A stretch of DNA of 64,000 nucleotides from assembly GCA_036504235.1 (NCBI GenBank), contig DASXVN010000005.1, positions 1-64,000 on the forward strand, given 5' to 3'. The first letter of the stretch is position 1; each line of letters opens with the position of its first letter. Of this stretch, positions 32,126 through 40,837 are shown piece after piece. Both the position numbers and the translations under genes were made by a program. The stretch is from Zipacnadum sp036504235. Its GTDB lineage: Bacteria; Armatimonadota; Zipacnadia; Zipacnadales; Zipacnadaceae. The notes beneath the pieces were generated by a model, which saw nothing but the letters and a program-made list of their open reading frames with translations, searched no databases and was not told the origin of the DNA.

Positions 32126-35100
32126 TCAGCGCTGCAGGTTCAGCGCTACTACCGTCTGGGTCTGCGCGCCGTCTGGGGTGCGGGCGGTGAGGCGGATCAG
32201 GTAGACTCCGCTCGGCACCAGACTTCCCGACTGGTTGCGCCCGTTCCACTGCAGGGTGCGGACCCCGGCCTCCTGGGGGCCTGCCGGGAGTTGCGCGATC
32301 AGGCGGCCCGCGATATTGAGGACCACGACCTCCATGTCGGCCGGGGCGGAGAGGGCGTAGGTCACGCTCGCCCCGCCGGCCAGGGGCTGGGCGGCGGCTC
32401 CACTCACCGCGAGAGCGCCGGCCGGGGCGGTCCCGACGGTCGGGCCGGAGCGGGGAGCAGCCAGGAAGCGCACCTCCTGCAGCCCGTCGCTGGCGAGGAA
32501 CTGGTAGCTGTAGGTCCCGGCGGTCGCGAGCGACAGGCGCGCGCCGAAGATGGCGCCGGTCTTCCAGTCGGGAGCCGTACTCCAACACCGCAGGACGAAG
32601 GGGCTGCCGATCAGCTCCGTCGTCCCTCCCGGACCCCAGACCCGGACCTTTACGTAAGCAGGCGGATCGCCGTCGAGGTCGGAGTATCTGACGGCGAAGA
32701 CGAAGTCGCCTGCGGCGTTGCGCTGGTCGGGGTTGACCCCGTCGGCGGTGTAGCCGGCGTCACCGCTCCAGGCGAGCACCGGTGCGGTGTTGAGCGCGAA
32801 GTCGCAGGCGAGGGTGCTCCCTACCGCCTCGTTGACGGTCGCCGTCCGGGAGGCCGGCCGGAAGCTCTGCCCGGCTAGCTGCGGCGTGACGAGGTAAGTG
32901 CCGGCAGCCAGACTGTCGAACTGGTAGTGTCCGCTCGCGTCGGTGGTCGTGGACAGGCTCCCCGTCGCGATCTCCACTCCCGAGACGCCTGCGCCGGTAT
33001 GGTCGCGAACGAACCCGCCCACGCGGTAGCGCCGCGGGGTGCCGACCAGGTCCACCCCGGTGGCGTTGCCGGTGGTCTGGTTGACCGTGACGGACCGGCT
33101 GGTCGGAGCGAAGGTCCACTCGGCTAGCTTCGGCGTCACCGTGTAAGTACGAGCGACCAGTCCGGCGAGGGTATAGGAGCCGTCGGCAGCCGTGCGCACC
33201 GTTTTACCCCCGGCGGTGACGCTCACGCCCGCGACACCCGCGCCAGCGGAGTCAGCGATCTTCCCCGCCAGCGCGTAGAGCCGCGTACTGGCCGCGAAGT
33301 CCACCCCGCTCGCCCCGCCCGTCGTCTCGTTCACCGACACGCTGCTGGTCGGCGGGGAGAAGAGCGTCTCGTTCCGGGCCGCCGTTACCGTATAGGTCCC
33401 GGCGGGCAGACCCAAGATGGTGTAAGTGCCATTCGCGGCCGTAAGCGCGCTCCTGCTCGTCCCACCGGCGGCGGTCACCAGCATGCGGGCCAGTGGGTTG
33501 CCGTTCAGGGTGACCGTGCCGGAGATCGGGTAAGTCCGCGCCGTGCCGACGAAGCTCTGGTTCAGGGTACTGCCGGTGGCCTGGTTGACGGTGGCCGTGC
33601 GGCTGACCGGGGCGAGGCTGTACTCGGCCAACTGCGCCGTGACGGTATACGCGCCGGCGACCAGGTTGTCGAACTGGTAGTGCCCGCCGGCATCAGTGGT
33701 CGTAACGAGGTCGCCCAGGGTCATCCGCACTCCCGGGAGGACCGCGCCCTGCCGGTCATGGACGTAACCGGCGACGCGATATTGCCGCCGGGTGCCGGCC
33801 AGGGTCACGCCGGTCGCGCTGCCCGTACTCTGGCTGACCGTGACGGAGCGGCTGAGCGGGCTGAAGCTCCACTCGGCCAGGGTCGGCGTCACCTTGTAGG
33901 TGCGGGCGACCAGCCCCTCCAGGGCAAAGACGCCGTCGGCGTCGGTCAGCACCGTCTTGCCCCCGGCGCTGACGCTGACGCCGGCCAGGCCGATAGCCGC
34001 CGCGTCCTTGATCGTTCCCGAGATAGTATAGAGGCACGGGCTGGCGGTGAAATTGACGCTGCTGACGTTACCCACCGCCTCGCTCAAGGCGACGGGCTGA
34101 GATTGCAGCGCGGTGAAGGTCAGCTCCACCTTGGCGGCAGAGACGGTGTAGCTGCCGGCGAGCAGACCGCTCAACAGGTAGGTGCCATCGGCGACCGTCA
34201 AGGCGCTCTTGGCGACTCCGCCGGCATCCGTGGCGGTCACCAGCACGCCGGCCAGCGGGCTACCGTCCCGGGTGATAGCGCCGGAGATCGAGTAGGTCAG
34301 CACCTGCGCGGTGAAGTTCTGGCTGAGGACGTTGCCGGTGGTCTCGTTCACCGTAACCTCGCGGGTGGACGGGGAGAAGCTGCACTCGGGAAGCTGTGGG
34401 GTCACTGTATGAGTGCCGGCGACCAGACCGCTGAGGGTGTAGGTGCCGTCGGCCGCGGTGGTCGTCACGGCCCCGGTCGTGGCGAGGGTGACTCCGGCGA
34501 GGCCGTGGCCGGCTCCGTCGCGCACCGTGCCGGCGATGGTGTAGGTCCGCGCCGCGCCGGTGAAGTCCACGCCGGTAGCGCTGCCAACGGTTTCGTTCAC
34601 CGCCAGGGGCTGCGTCTTGACTGAACTGAAGATCATCTCCGACCGGGAGGCGGTGACGGTGTAGCTGCCGGCAACCAGCCCGGTCAGAGTGTAGGTACCG
34701 TCGCCGGTCGTGGTGGTCGTGGCCCCCGTGGTCGCCACGCTGACTCCGGCCAGGCCGGTGCCGCCGGCGTTGCGCACCTGGCCGCTGAGGCTGTAGGTCT
34801 TCACCGTGCCGGTAAAGTCCACCCCCGTAGCGTTGCCGACCGTCTCGTTCACCGTGATCGGCTGGGCCTTCACCGAACTGAGGGTCCTCTCGGCCTTACT
34901 GGCGGTGACCGTGTAGCTGCCGGCGAGCAGGCCGCTGAGGGTGTAGGCGCCGTCGGCCGCCGTGGTCGTCGCGGCCCCGGTCGTGGCGAGACTCACCCCG
35001 GCGATTCCGCTGCCGGCGGCATCGCGCACCTTACCGGCGATAGTGTAGGTCCTCGCGGCCCCGGTGAAGTCCACGCCGGTAGCGCTGCCAACGGTTTCGT

Positions 35101-36988
35101 TCACCGCCAGGGGCTGCGTCTTGACTGAGCTGAAGGTCATCTCCGCCTTGGAGGCGGTGACCGTGTAGCTGCCGGCGACCAGGCCGCTCAGGGTGTAGGC
35201 TCCGTCGGCGGACGTGGTAGTCGCGGCTCCGGTGGTCGCCACGGCGACTCCGGCCAGGCCGGTGCCGGCGGCGTTGCGCACCTGGCCGGTGAGGCTGTAG
35301 GTCCTGGTCGTGCCGACGAAGTCTGCTCCGGTGGCGCTGCCCACGGTGCCATTCACCGCAATCGGCTGCGACTTAACCGAGGAGAAGGTCTTCTCCGCTT
35401 GGGTTGCGGAGACGGTGTAGCTGCCGGCGGCCAGACCGCGCAGGGTGTAGGCGCCATCGGCCGCCGTCGTCGTCGAGGCCCCCGTGGTCGCCACGCTGAC
35501 ACCGCCGAGGCCCGCGCCGGCGGCGTTGCGCACGGTACCGGCGATGGTGAAGGTGCTCTCGGCGGTGAGGTCCGCGGTCATGAGGGCGCCGGAATTGCTG
35601 ATATTGGCGACCGCAACGGCGTTGCTGCTCCCCGCGTAGGTGTTGGTGTTGGGCGTAGACGCGGAGTTCAGCGTGCGATTGCCGGTAGTCCCCGGGTAGG
35701 GGTCGCCGGCGTTGGCCGAACGATTGCGCTCCAGGTCAAACAGACCATCGGCCTGCAGCAGCGCGACGTGGTAATGCCCGTTGTTGGTATGCCCCGGGTA
35801 CCACTCCGCGCTATTGCCGCCCACGTTGTCATCCACGTGGTAAACGCACAGACCCGAGCCGGGGAGAGGGGTGTCAAAACCGGTGCGCTGCCGGTTCTCC
35901 ACGAGGAAGTACTCGTTGGTCACGTTGGGGTTCGGGAAGAGCTTATAGACGGTCGCGGTGGTTTCCACACTGGGGATCGTCGCCGCCGTCAGGCTGCCCG
36001 TGACGACGGTGGGGGTGACCCAGCCCAGCTTGATCTTGCACCAGGCGTCGGGATGGGCGGGCTGGTTGCCCGAGCTGCCATTCCAGGATCCCCCCGCCAT
36101 CAGCGACCAGCTACCGAGTCCCGCCGAGGTGTAGTCGGTGTCATATAGGTCCGGGAGGCCCAAAGCGTGACCATATTCGTGGCAGTACACGCCAACGGTG
36201 CTGATCGCCCCCCACAGCATCTCGGGCTGCATCACGTAGCTCGACACGTAGACGCCGCTGCGGGTGAGGTAGGGAGATATGCCCCAACTGTGCGACCAGA
36301 TGTTGGTATCGTCAGAGGCCTCGGCCCCGGCGCCCTGGTGGATGATGCAGACCGAGTCCGCATAACCGTTGCCATCCTGGTCGTAGGCAGAGAAGTCAAA
36401 TCCCGCCGCATCGGCAGCGCGGACCGCTTCCTCGGCCAGTTCCGCCGCCGGGCCAAATCCGCCCGCGTAGCCGTAGTAGTCGTGATTGTGCGCCGCGGTG
36501 TACCAACCGACGACGCCACTGGGGCCGGCGCTGACGGTGAATCGGCCGTACGAGGCCTCGCGGTAGAACGAGGCCATGCTGCCCGCGCCCGCGCCGAAGA
36601 GCAGTGAGGAGAAATCGCTGGGGCCGTAGGTCGTCGTCTTGTCGGGGAAGGTCACCAGAATGACCGCGAGATTGTTGACGCCGGCGGTGGGGATGCGGGC
36701 GGTGGCGGAGGCGGGGCGGAGCGCCCGCGGGCTGAGGGGCCGGACCGGCATAGGGGCGGGCCGCCAATACCCGGTGCGCGCATCGCGGGCCACCACCTGC
36801 CCGTCTACCGTCGTACTCCAGTGGAACCATTCATCACCGTGCCGGCGCACCAGGATCGTGCTGCCGTCGGGCTGGCGCATGTTGACGAGGCCGGGGTAGG
36901 CGGGAACGGTCCAGCCGGGGGTGGAGGCGGCGCTCAGCAGGATCACCGAGAGCATCGCCAGGGCAGCGCCAGTGCGTACCTGTTTCAC
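32126..36988 (-). CDS. Secreted M6-family metalloprotease with 11 Ig-like repeats and FlgD-type tail
   Basis: About 1620 residues from the GTG at 36988 (AAGGGA 8 bases upstream, signal peptide next); a GTG at 37009 is the alternative. The protease domain (about 100-430) has the zinc site HEYGHALGLPD with H270, E271 and H274, plus D280, as in immune-inhibitor-A-like M6 peptidases, and a typical VDDNVGGN region. Eleven CarboxypepD_reg repeats of about 84 residues follow (DNA about 32793-35555). Units 2+3 and 4+5 are copies of one two-unit block, including a 68-base identical stretch. The C-terminus (about 1530-1620) is a FlgD-like Ig module (VVVLNIAGRLIAQL, then WNGRNQSGSLVPSGVYLIRL), the type used for sorting in some phyla. 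It probably acts outside the cell on protein substrates. Confidence 0.88.
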   Translation of the reverse strand: MKQVRTGAALAMLSVILLSAASTPGWTVPAYPGLVNMRQPDGSTILVRRHGDEWFHWSTTVDGQVVARDARTGYWRPAPMPVRPLSPRALRPASATARIPTAGVNNLAVILVTFPDKTTTYGPSDFSSLLFGAGAGSMASFYREASYGRFTVSAGPSGVVGWYTAAHNHDYYGYAGGFGPAAELAEEAVRAADAAGFDFSAYDQDGNGYADSVCIIHQGAGAEASDDTNIWSHSWGISPYLTRSGVYVSSYVMQPEMLWGAISTVGVYCHEYGHALGLPDLYDTDYTSAGLGSWSLMAGGSWNGSSGNQPAHPDAWCKIKLGWVTPTVVTGSLTAATIPSVETTATVYKLFPNPNVTNEYFLVENRQRTGFDTPLPGSGLCVYHVDDNVGGNSAEWYPGHTNNGHYHVALLQADGLFDLERNRSANAGDPYPGTTGNRTLNSASTPNTNTYAGSSNAVAVANISNSGALMTADLTAESTFTIAGTVRNAAGAGLGGVSVATTGASTTTAADGAYTLRGLAAGSYTVSATQAEKTFSSVKSQPIAVNGTVGSATGADFVGTTRTYSLTGQVRNAAGTGLAGVAVATTGAATTTSADGAYTLSGLVAGSYTVTASKAEMTFSSVKTQPLAVNETVGSATGVDFTGAARTYTIAGKVRDAAGSGIAGVSLATTGAATTTAADGAYTLSGLLAGSYTVTASKAERTLSSVKAQPITVNETVGNATGVDFTGTVKTYSLSGQVRNAGGTGLAGVSVATTGATTTTTGDGTYTLTGLVAGSYTVTASRSEMIFSSVKTQPLAVNETVGSATGVDFTGAARTYTIAGTVRDGAGHGLAGVTLATTGAVTTTAADGTYTLSGLVAGTHTVTPQLPECSFSPSTREVTVNETTGNVLSQNFTAQVLTYSISGAITRDGSPLAGVLVTATDAGGVAKSALTVADGTYLLSGLLAGSYTVSAAKVELTFTALQSQPVALSEAVGNVSSVNFTASPCLYTISGTIKDAAAIGLAGVSVSAGGKTVLTDADGVFALEGLVARTYKVTPTLAEWSFSPLSRSVTVSQSTGSATGVTLAGTRRQYRVAGYVHDRQGAVLPGVRMTLGDLVTTTDAGGHYQFDNLVAGAYTVTAQLAEYSLAPVSRTATVNQATGSTLNQSFVGTARTYPISGTVTLNGNPLARMLVTAAGGTSRSALTAANGTYTILGLPAGTYTVTAARNETLFSPPTSSVSVNETTGGASGVDFAASTRLYALAGKIADSAGAGVAGVSVTAGGKTVRTAADGSYTLAGLVARTYTVTPKLAEWTFAPTSRSVTVNQTTGNATGVDLVGTPRRYRVGGFVRDHTGAGVSGVEIATGSLSTTTDASGHYQFDSLAAGTYLVTPQLAGQSFRPASRTATVNEAVGSTLACDFALNTAPVLAWSGDAGYTADGVNPDQRNAAGDFVFAVRYSDLDGDPPAYVKVRVWGPGGTTELIGSPFVLRCWSTAPDWKTGAIFGARLSLATAGTYSYQFLASDGLQEVRFLAAPRSGPTVGTAPAGALAVSGAAAQPLAGGASVTYALSAPADMEVVVLNIAGRLIAQLPAGPQEAGVRTLQWNGRNQSGSLVPSGVYLIRLTARTPDGAQTQTVVALNLQR
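34557..35128 (-). repeat. Internal two-unit duplication in the M6 protease gene
   Basis: The 68 bases at 34557-34624 and 35061-35128 are identical and 504 bases apart, exactly two 84-codon repeat units. Around them identity falls off but stays obvious in protein (LAVNETVGSATGVDFTGAAR in both). This indicates a recent in-frame duplication or gene conversion. Confidence 0.85.
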
Positions 36989-37009
36989 GCCCCTCGTCCC
37001 TTTCCCCAC

Positions 37010-37582
37010 CAGAGTCAGGCCTAGCAGCGAACAGACGCCCCCGGCTCGAGCGACGCGAGGCAGGTGCAGCGCGGAAGATTCGCGCCCTCCCGGGCCCAGT
37101 ATCGGCCCGCGAGGGGCGCGGCCTGAGGGATTGCAGGCATTATACCTGGGTGGCAGAGCCCGTCAATAGGAGAATACCTACAAAGGTGCGGGGTTGCGGC
37201 AGATCGAGCCGTTCGCTAACCCTTCCTATTGCCCCTTGTCTTTCCCCCTTACCTTCCACTTAGCGTCAGTCAGCTCTCCAGAACAGAGGACAACAGCGGC
37301 GACAGTCTTAGGACTGTCGTTCGGCGCCAAGGAGGCATCATAGAGCTATCGAAAGATGCAATCTATAGCGGCATACGATTTGCGAACGAGAATCGTCTCG
37401 GTAACGTATGCTAAAGCTCATAAATACATAAAGATATTAGATGGGCGCTTGGCGGACAAGCTCATTAGTGATAGCATCGCCGAGCCTGGGATAATCGCAG
37501 ATAGTATGTTATAAATTATAATGCTGCCAATACCGTACTCAAGAGAGCTGCTTTGCACGTTGATCGGGGGGCAGACCTTCAC
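37010..37582. other. AT-richer divergent control region upstream of the secretin-linked cluster
   Basis: No gene is supported here; the 61-codon open frame at 37229 has no ribosome site and no recognisable product. Base composition drops toward A+T between about 37160 and 37560, unlike the rest of the window. It contains an 8-base-pair hairpin with TTAG loop (37300-37319), a long-range inverted repeat GCATACG/CGTATGC (37372-37378 and 37405-37411) enclosing CGAG-N6-CTCG, and TATAAT at 37517-37522, about 60 bases before the ATG. The -35 match is poor. It is a plausible regulatory leader or transferred segment. Confidence 0.5.
37300..37319 (+). promoter_or_regulatory. Perfect hairpin or operator-like inverted repeat
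   Basis: CGACAGTC (37300-37307), loop TTAG, GACTGTCG (37312-37319). An 8-base perfect stem could be a dimeric regulator site or an RNA hairpin in the leader of the cluster. There is no T tract. Confidence 0.35.
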
Positions 37583-38827
37583 ATGAAGAAACGGACGCGC
37601 TTGGTCGGTCTGGGGTGCTTGTCGCTGTTGCTCGCCTGCGCAATTTGCGGGCGTGCACCCGCTGCTGCGGATTTTTGGACTCCGCAGCGCATTGGGGCCT
37701 TCGATATGGAGGTCGATGGGGGCCTCTCTATGGCCCTGGACGCAAACGGCAACGCCGGGTTCACTTTTGAGGGCAGCGGTATGGCCAATCTCGTCTATGG
37801 CTCTTACACGGGCTCGGCCTGGGCCACCACCGTGGTTGAATCCGGGTCCGATGTCGGCAGTGGTAGCTCTCTGATCTACTCCGGCACCACGGCGAATATC
37901 GCCTATCGCGGCGTCAACACCATAGGAGATTATACGCTCAATTACGCGGCCGGCTCGCCTGATTCCTGGGCGATTACGACCGTAGACTCGGCGGCCAATC
38001 CGCGCCACACTTCGATCGCCATGAGTCCCGACGGCAGTCCCGCCATCGCCTACTTCGACGAGGCCGGGCTGGGCGCCGCCGACGACCGGGTGAGCTATTC
38101 GTACAAATCCGGGGGCACTTGGCACACCGAAGTGGTGCACGGGAGCGGGGCCTTGCGCTCCGGCGGCGTCGGGCTGGGCTTCGGCTCCACCGGCACTCCG
38201 CTCATCGGGTATAGCGCCGACACCGGCGCCTATGATCCCCTGCGCTTCGGCCAGCGCGACAGCGGCGGCGTCTGGTCCGAGACCACTCTGGGCGGGAGCC
38301 AGCATGTGGCGCGCTACGTGTCCCTCGATTTGGACAGTCAGGGCGATCCCTACATCGCCTACATAGATACTGACACCAACGCCGTGTACGTGGACTGGTG
38401 GAACGGGACCGCCTGGTCCTCGGACCTGGTGGCCCAGGGGGACTACGCGACCGCCTGGGAGGACCGGCACTACCTCGACATGGCGGTGGACTCGGCCAAC
38501 AACGTTCACCTGATCTACTACGATCCCGTCACCAAGCAGATCAACTATCGCGAGCGGCTGGCGGGGGGGACGGTGTGGAGCCCCAACCGCACCCTGGCTA
38601 CTGCCAGCGGGGACGCCGCCTGGCTGAACCTGGACATGGGACTCTTTGACCAGCCGGTTTTCTCTTACTACGACACGGGCGATTCCTCCGTGTACTTCGG
38701 GCAGGGGGAGGGCCGCCCGATTCCCGAGCCCTCGACCGTCGCCGCTTTCACGCTGGGGCTGCTGGCGCTCTTCCTGTGGCGGCGCTCGCGGCGCCCCGCT
38801 CCGACCGCCTCACGCTTCACTTCGTAG
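37583..38827 (+). CDS. PEP-CTERM-sorted secreted beta-propeller-like protein
   Basis: A 414-residue secreted protein from the ATG at 37583 (signal peptide MKKRTRLVGLGCLSLLLACA; cleavage near AAADF). The body repeats blades of the type ISLAMSPDGSPAIAYFDEAG and HLIYYDPVTKQINYRE, like uncharacterised WD/kelch-like beta-propellers. The C-terminus is a textbook PEP-CTERM signal: IPEPSTVAAF, a hydrophobic helix (TLGLLALFL) and a basic tail (WRRSRR), followed by 11 residues. PEP-CTERM proteins are processed by exosortase, usually with exopolysaccharide output; no exosortase is in the window. It heads the plus-strand cluster that ends with the secretin, 62 bases from the next gene. Confidence 0.85.
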   Translation: MKKRTRLVGLGCLSLLLACAICGRAPAAADFWTPQRIGAFDMEVDGGLSMALDANGNAGFTFEGSGMANLVYGSYTGSAWATTVVESGSDVGSGSSLIYSGTTANIAYRGVNTIGDYTLNYAAGSPDSWAITTVDSAANPRHTSIAMSPDGSPAIAYFDEAGLGAADDRVSYSYKSGGTWHTEVVHGSGALRSGGVGLGFGSTGTPLIGYSADTGAYDPLRFGQRDSGGVWSETTLGGSQHVARYVSLDLDSQGDPYIAYIDTDTNAVYVDWWNGTAWSSDLVAQGDYATAWEDRHYLDMAVDSANNVHLIYYDPVTKQINYRERLAGGTVWSPNRTLATASGDAAWLNLDMGLFDQPVFSYYDTGDSSVYFGQGEGRPIPEPSTVAAFTLGLLALFLWRRSRRPAPTASRFTS

Positions 38828-38889
38828 AAGCCGCCCGTTCCTGCCGGGCCTGCGCCGGCTCTGGGTCTAATCTGGGAGGTTGGGTTGCC

Positions 38890-39885
38890 GTGGTGCATTG
38901 TAGGCTTGGGACAACCGTATTGACGTGCTTGGCGGCCGCTTCCCTGTGGGGAGCGGGGCTGGCTCCGGCCCGCGCCGCGGTGAGCCGGCCGCCCGCCGAT
39001 GTGCCCTCGGTGACCCTGTCCGGGCCCGCTCAGGGCGCCCCCTCCGGCCCGCGCGTGGACATCGTCGCCACCGCCGCCGGCTGGGCCCTCAGCCCTTCCC
39101 TGGTCATTATCAACCCCTACGCCGTCCCCTGGCGGATCACGGTGGACAGCGCGGCCCCGCAGCTTGTCGGCGGCACGGCCCGTATCGCCCGTTCGCGGGT
39201 GCAGTCACGGGACGTCCAGACCGGCACCGGCTGGGTCTCCCTGGGCGGGACGCAGCAGAATCAGGCCGGACAGTACTGGGTAGAGCTCCAGTTCCGCGCG
39301 AACGTACTGCTCACCGATCCGCCCGGCGATTACGTGGCCGCCGCGCTCATCTCTTACCAGTTGCTGGATGGCAGCGGGACCAAAGGCAGCCTCCCCATCC
39401 AACTGCACATAATCGTGCCCGAGCTCTTTTCGCTGAGCCTCACGCCGCCTACCTTAGACTTCGGCCTCAGTGAGGGGAACCTTGAGGGCTGGATCTACAG
39501 CAGCGAAGCCAACCTGCGGGTCCAGACCAACCTGAAGTTCCAACTGACGGTCACCACCGGCGAGGACGTGACCCTGCCGGGAGTCCACAAGATCCCGACC
39601 TGCCTGCGCCTGCGCCAGCCGGTGAGCACCGGGACCCTCTGGGCCACCTGGGGCGACCTGGGCGGAGACGCGCACGGCCAGGCCACTCCGCCGTGGCTCA
39701 CGCCCCGCGACACCGGTAGCCCCTGGCCCGGTTCGATCGCCGGCATCGGGACCGGCGGCACCGTTACCGGCACCGGCGACAACCAGATCGGGATCATGGG
39801 CGCTCTCTACCGCAGTGGAGTATACGACGACGCCGGCACCTATCAAGGCGATCTCAAGATCACAGTTTCCGCTATTCCTTGGTGA
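38890..39885 (+). CDS. Secreted two-domain beta-sandwich protein, cluster component
   Basis: About 331 residues from the GTG at 38890 (GGGAGGT at 38874-38880, 9-base spacer). The signal peptide ends near PARAA. The mature part looks like two beta-sandwich domains. The first ends in PPGDYVAAALISYQL and the second in AGTYQGDLKITVSA, like the last strand of spore-coat-U or pilin-type domains. That second ending resembles the C-termini of the five small proteins downstream (TYSSVVKCTIA, MYQANIKATISA), so it may be a larger relative or a tip or base subunit. I do not recognise a named family. It is followed by a 232-base gap with two hairpins. Confidence 0.6.
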   Translation: MVHCRLGTTVLTCLAAASLWGAGLAPARAAVSRPPADVPSVTLSGPAQGAPSGPRVDIVATAAGWALSPSLVIINPYAVPWRITVDSAAPQLVGGTARIARSRVQSRDVQTGTGWVSLGGTQQNQAGQYWVELQFRANVLLTDPPGDYVAAALISYQLLDGSGTKGSLPIQLHIIVPELFSLSLTPPTLDFGLSEGNLEGWIYSSEANLRVQTNLKFQLTVTTGEDVTLPGVHKIPTCLRLRQPVSTGTLWATWGDLGGDAHGQATPPWLTPRDTGSPWPGSIAGIGTGGTVTGTGDNQIGIMGALYRSGVYDDAGTYQGDLKITVSAIPW

Positions 39886-39972
39886 CCAGCAGCCCTCTTT
39901 GCAGTCAGCACCATGTGAGGTGAGGCCTTCAACGAGCTGTGGCGAAAACCAGGAACAAGTCTCGGCGGGGAG

Positions 39973-40077
39973 GGGGCAGGGCACTGCCCTTCAGTCAGAG
40001 ATTCCCGCGGAGATCTTACTTTGTCGCACGAATACGAGTAACGCCGGAATCGCCTGACGATCGGCTCAGCAGAGCCG
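39973..40077 (+). promoter_or_regulatory. Structured leader before the small secreted-protein genes
   Basis: Two hairpins occur in the 232-base gap: GGGCAG-GGCA-CTGCCC (39973-39988) and CGGCTC-AGCA-GAGCCG (40062-40077). I compared the region with known riboswitch consensuses from memory and saw no convincing match. It may host an internal promoter, attenuator or processing site that sets the level of the subunit genes. Confidence 0.35.
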
Positions 40078-40117
40078 CAGGTGACCGGAAGAGACCAAAT
40101 CCCAGGGAGGAAGCAAA

Positions 40118-40753
40118 ATGTCAAGAACCATCGTTCTAGTAGCACTGCTCGGCCTGCTGGTAGCGCTGGCGCTGCCTGCCGGGGCCCAAGTGTCCCAAGG
40201 AACCGTCACCGCCAGCGTCGAGCCGTGGGTGAGCGTGACCTCCTCGAACCCCTCGCCGGTGCTTATCGCCGCCAATATCATGGGCACGACCGAAACGTCC
40301 GCCAAGGAAGCCACCGGTACCAGCGTGGACCCCGGTGCCTTCGAGATAAACATGAACTGCTATATTTCCTACACGCTGGAAGCCCAGCAGCTGTGGTCGA
40401 CCAGTCATAACGAGGGACATCCTCTGCGTAACGACCAACTGAAGACGGAATATGTGTTGACTAGCTACAAGGACGGCGCACTTGTACCCGGCAGTAAAAA
40501 TGCCAACCCCGATAAACTTAGCGATCCGGCCAATTCTTTTGACGTTCCCGACCGGACCGCCGATGTGAAGACGGACGCAAGAGACACCTACGCCCTCCTG
40601 ACTACGGCGGGGCTAGCCCCTTGGGAGGGACACAACTGGACGTTCAAATACGGCGTGAAAGCCACCAACATCAACAACGCCGAAGCCCTGCCCCATGCAG
40701 ACAACTACGCGGCGCAGATCAAGCTCACGATTACAGGAAGCGTACTGGGATAG
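40118..40753 (+). CDS. Small secreted subunit-like protein A
   Basis: A 211-residue protein with signal peptide MSRTIVLVALLGLLVALALP (cleavage near AGA). The mature part shares a pattern with four neighbours: an early TVTASVEPWVSVT segment, a central LEAQQLWS followed by NDQLKTEYVLTSYKDG, and a final ATNINNAEALPHADNYAAQ plus IKLTITG strand. This suggests a beta-sandwich. No cysteine pair and no known family were seen. GGGAGG lies 8 bases before the ATG. The first bases and ribosome site are identical to those of protein B. I propose an exported structural subunit, of fibre or coat type; that is inference. Confidence 0.75.
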   Translation: MSRTIVLVALLGLLVALALPAGAQVSQGTVTASVEPWVSVTSSNPSPVLIAANIMGTTETSAKEATGTSVDPGAFEINMNCYISYTLEAQQLWSTSHNEGHPLRNDQLKTEYVLTSYKDGALVPGSKNANPDKLSDPANSFDVPDRTADVKTDARDTYALLTTAGLAPWEGHNWTFKYGVKATNINNAEALPHADNYAAQIKLTITGSVLG

Positions 40754-40774
40754 GGTCGCATGACTAGGAGCACC

Positions 40775-40801
40775 GACGGCGCCGCCTGGCGCGGCGCCGC
40801 C
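40775..40801 (+). terminator. Intercistronic GC hairpin 1
   Basis: GGCGCCGC, loop CTGGC, GCGGCGCC within 40775-40801, starting GACGGCGCCG. There is no T tract, so it is probably an mRNA-stabilising or partial attenuation element between subunit genes A and B. Close relatives occur at 41578 and 43136. Confidence 0.6.
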
Positions 40802-40837
40802 TCGACCGGATAGGCCTAATCATAGGGAGGAAGCAAA

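Noticed and set aside
32793..35555. A CRISPR-like impression from regular repeats
   Set aside because: The period is about 252 bases, in frame, and encodes Ig-like protein modules; there are no short repeats with unique spacers and no cas genes. No CRISPR array was seen anywhere in the window.
37229..37414. A 61-codon open frame in the AT-rich region
   Set aside because: No ribosome site, no recognisable sequence, and it overlaps two inverted repeats.
40062..40117. A cyclic-di-GMP-type riboswitch before the subunit genes
   Set aside because: The conserved core of the known class I RNA is not there; only two simple hairpins are supported.
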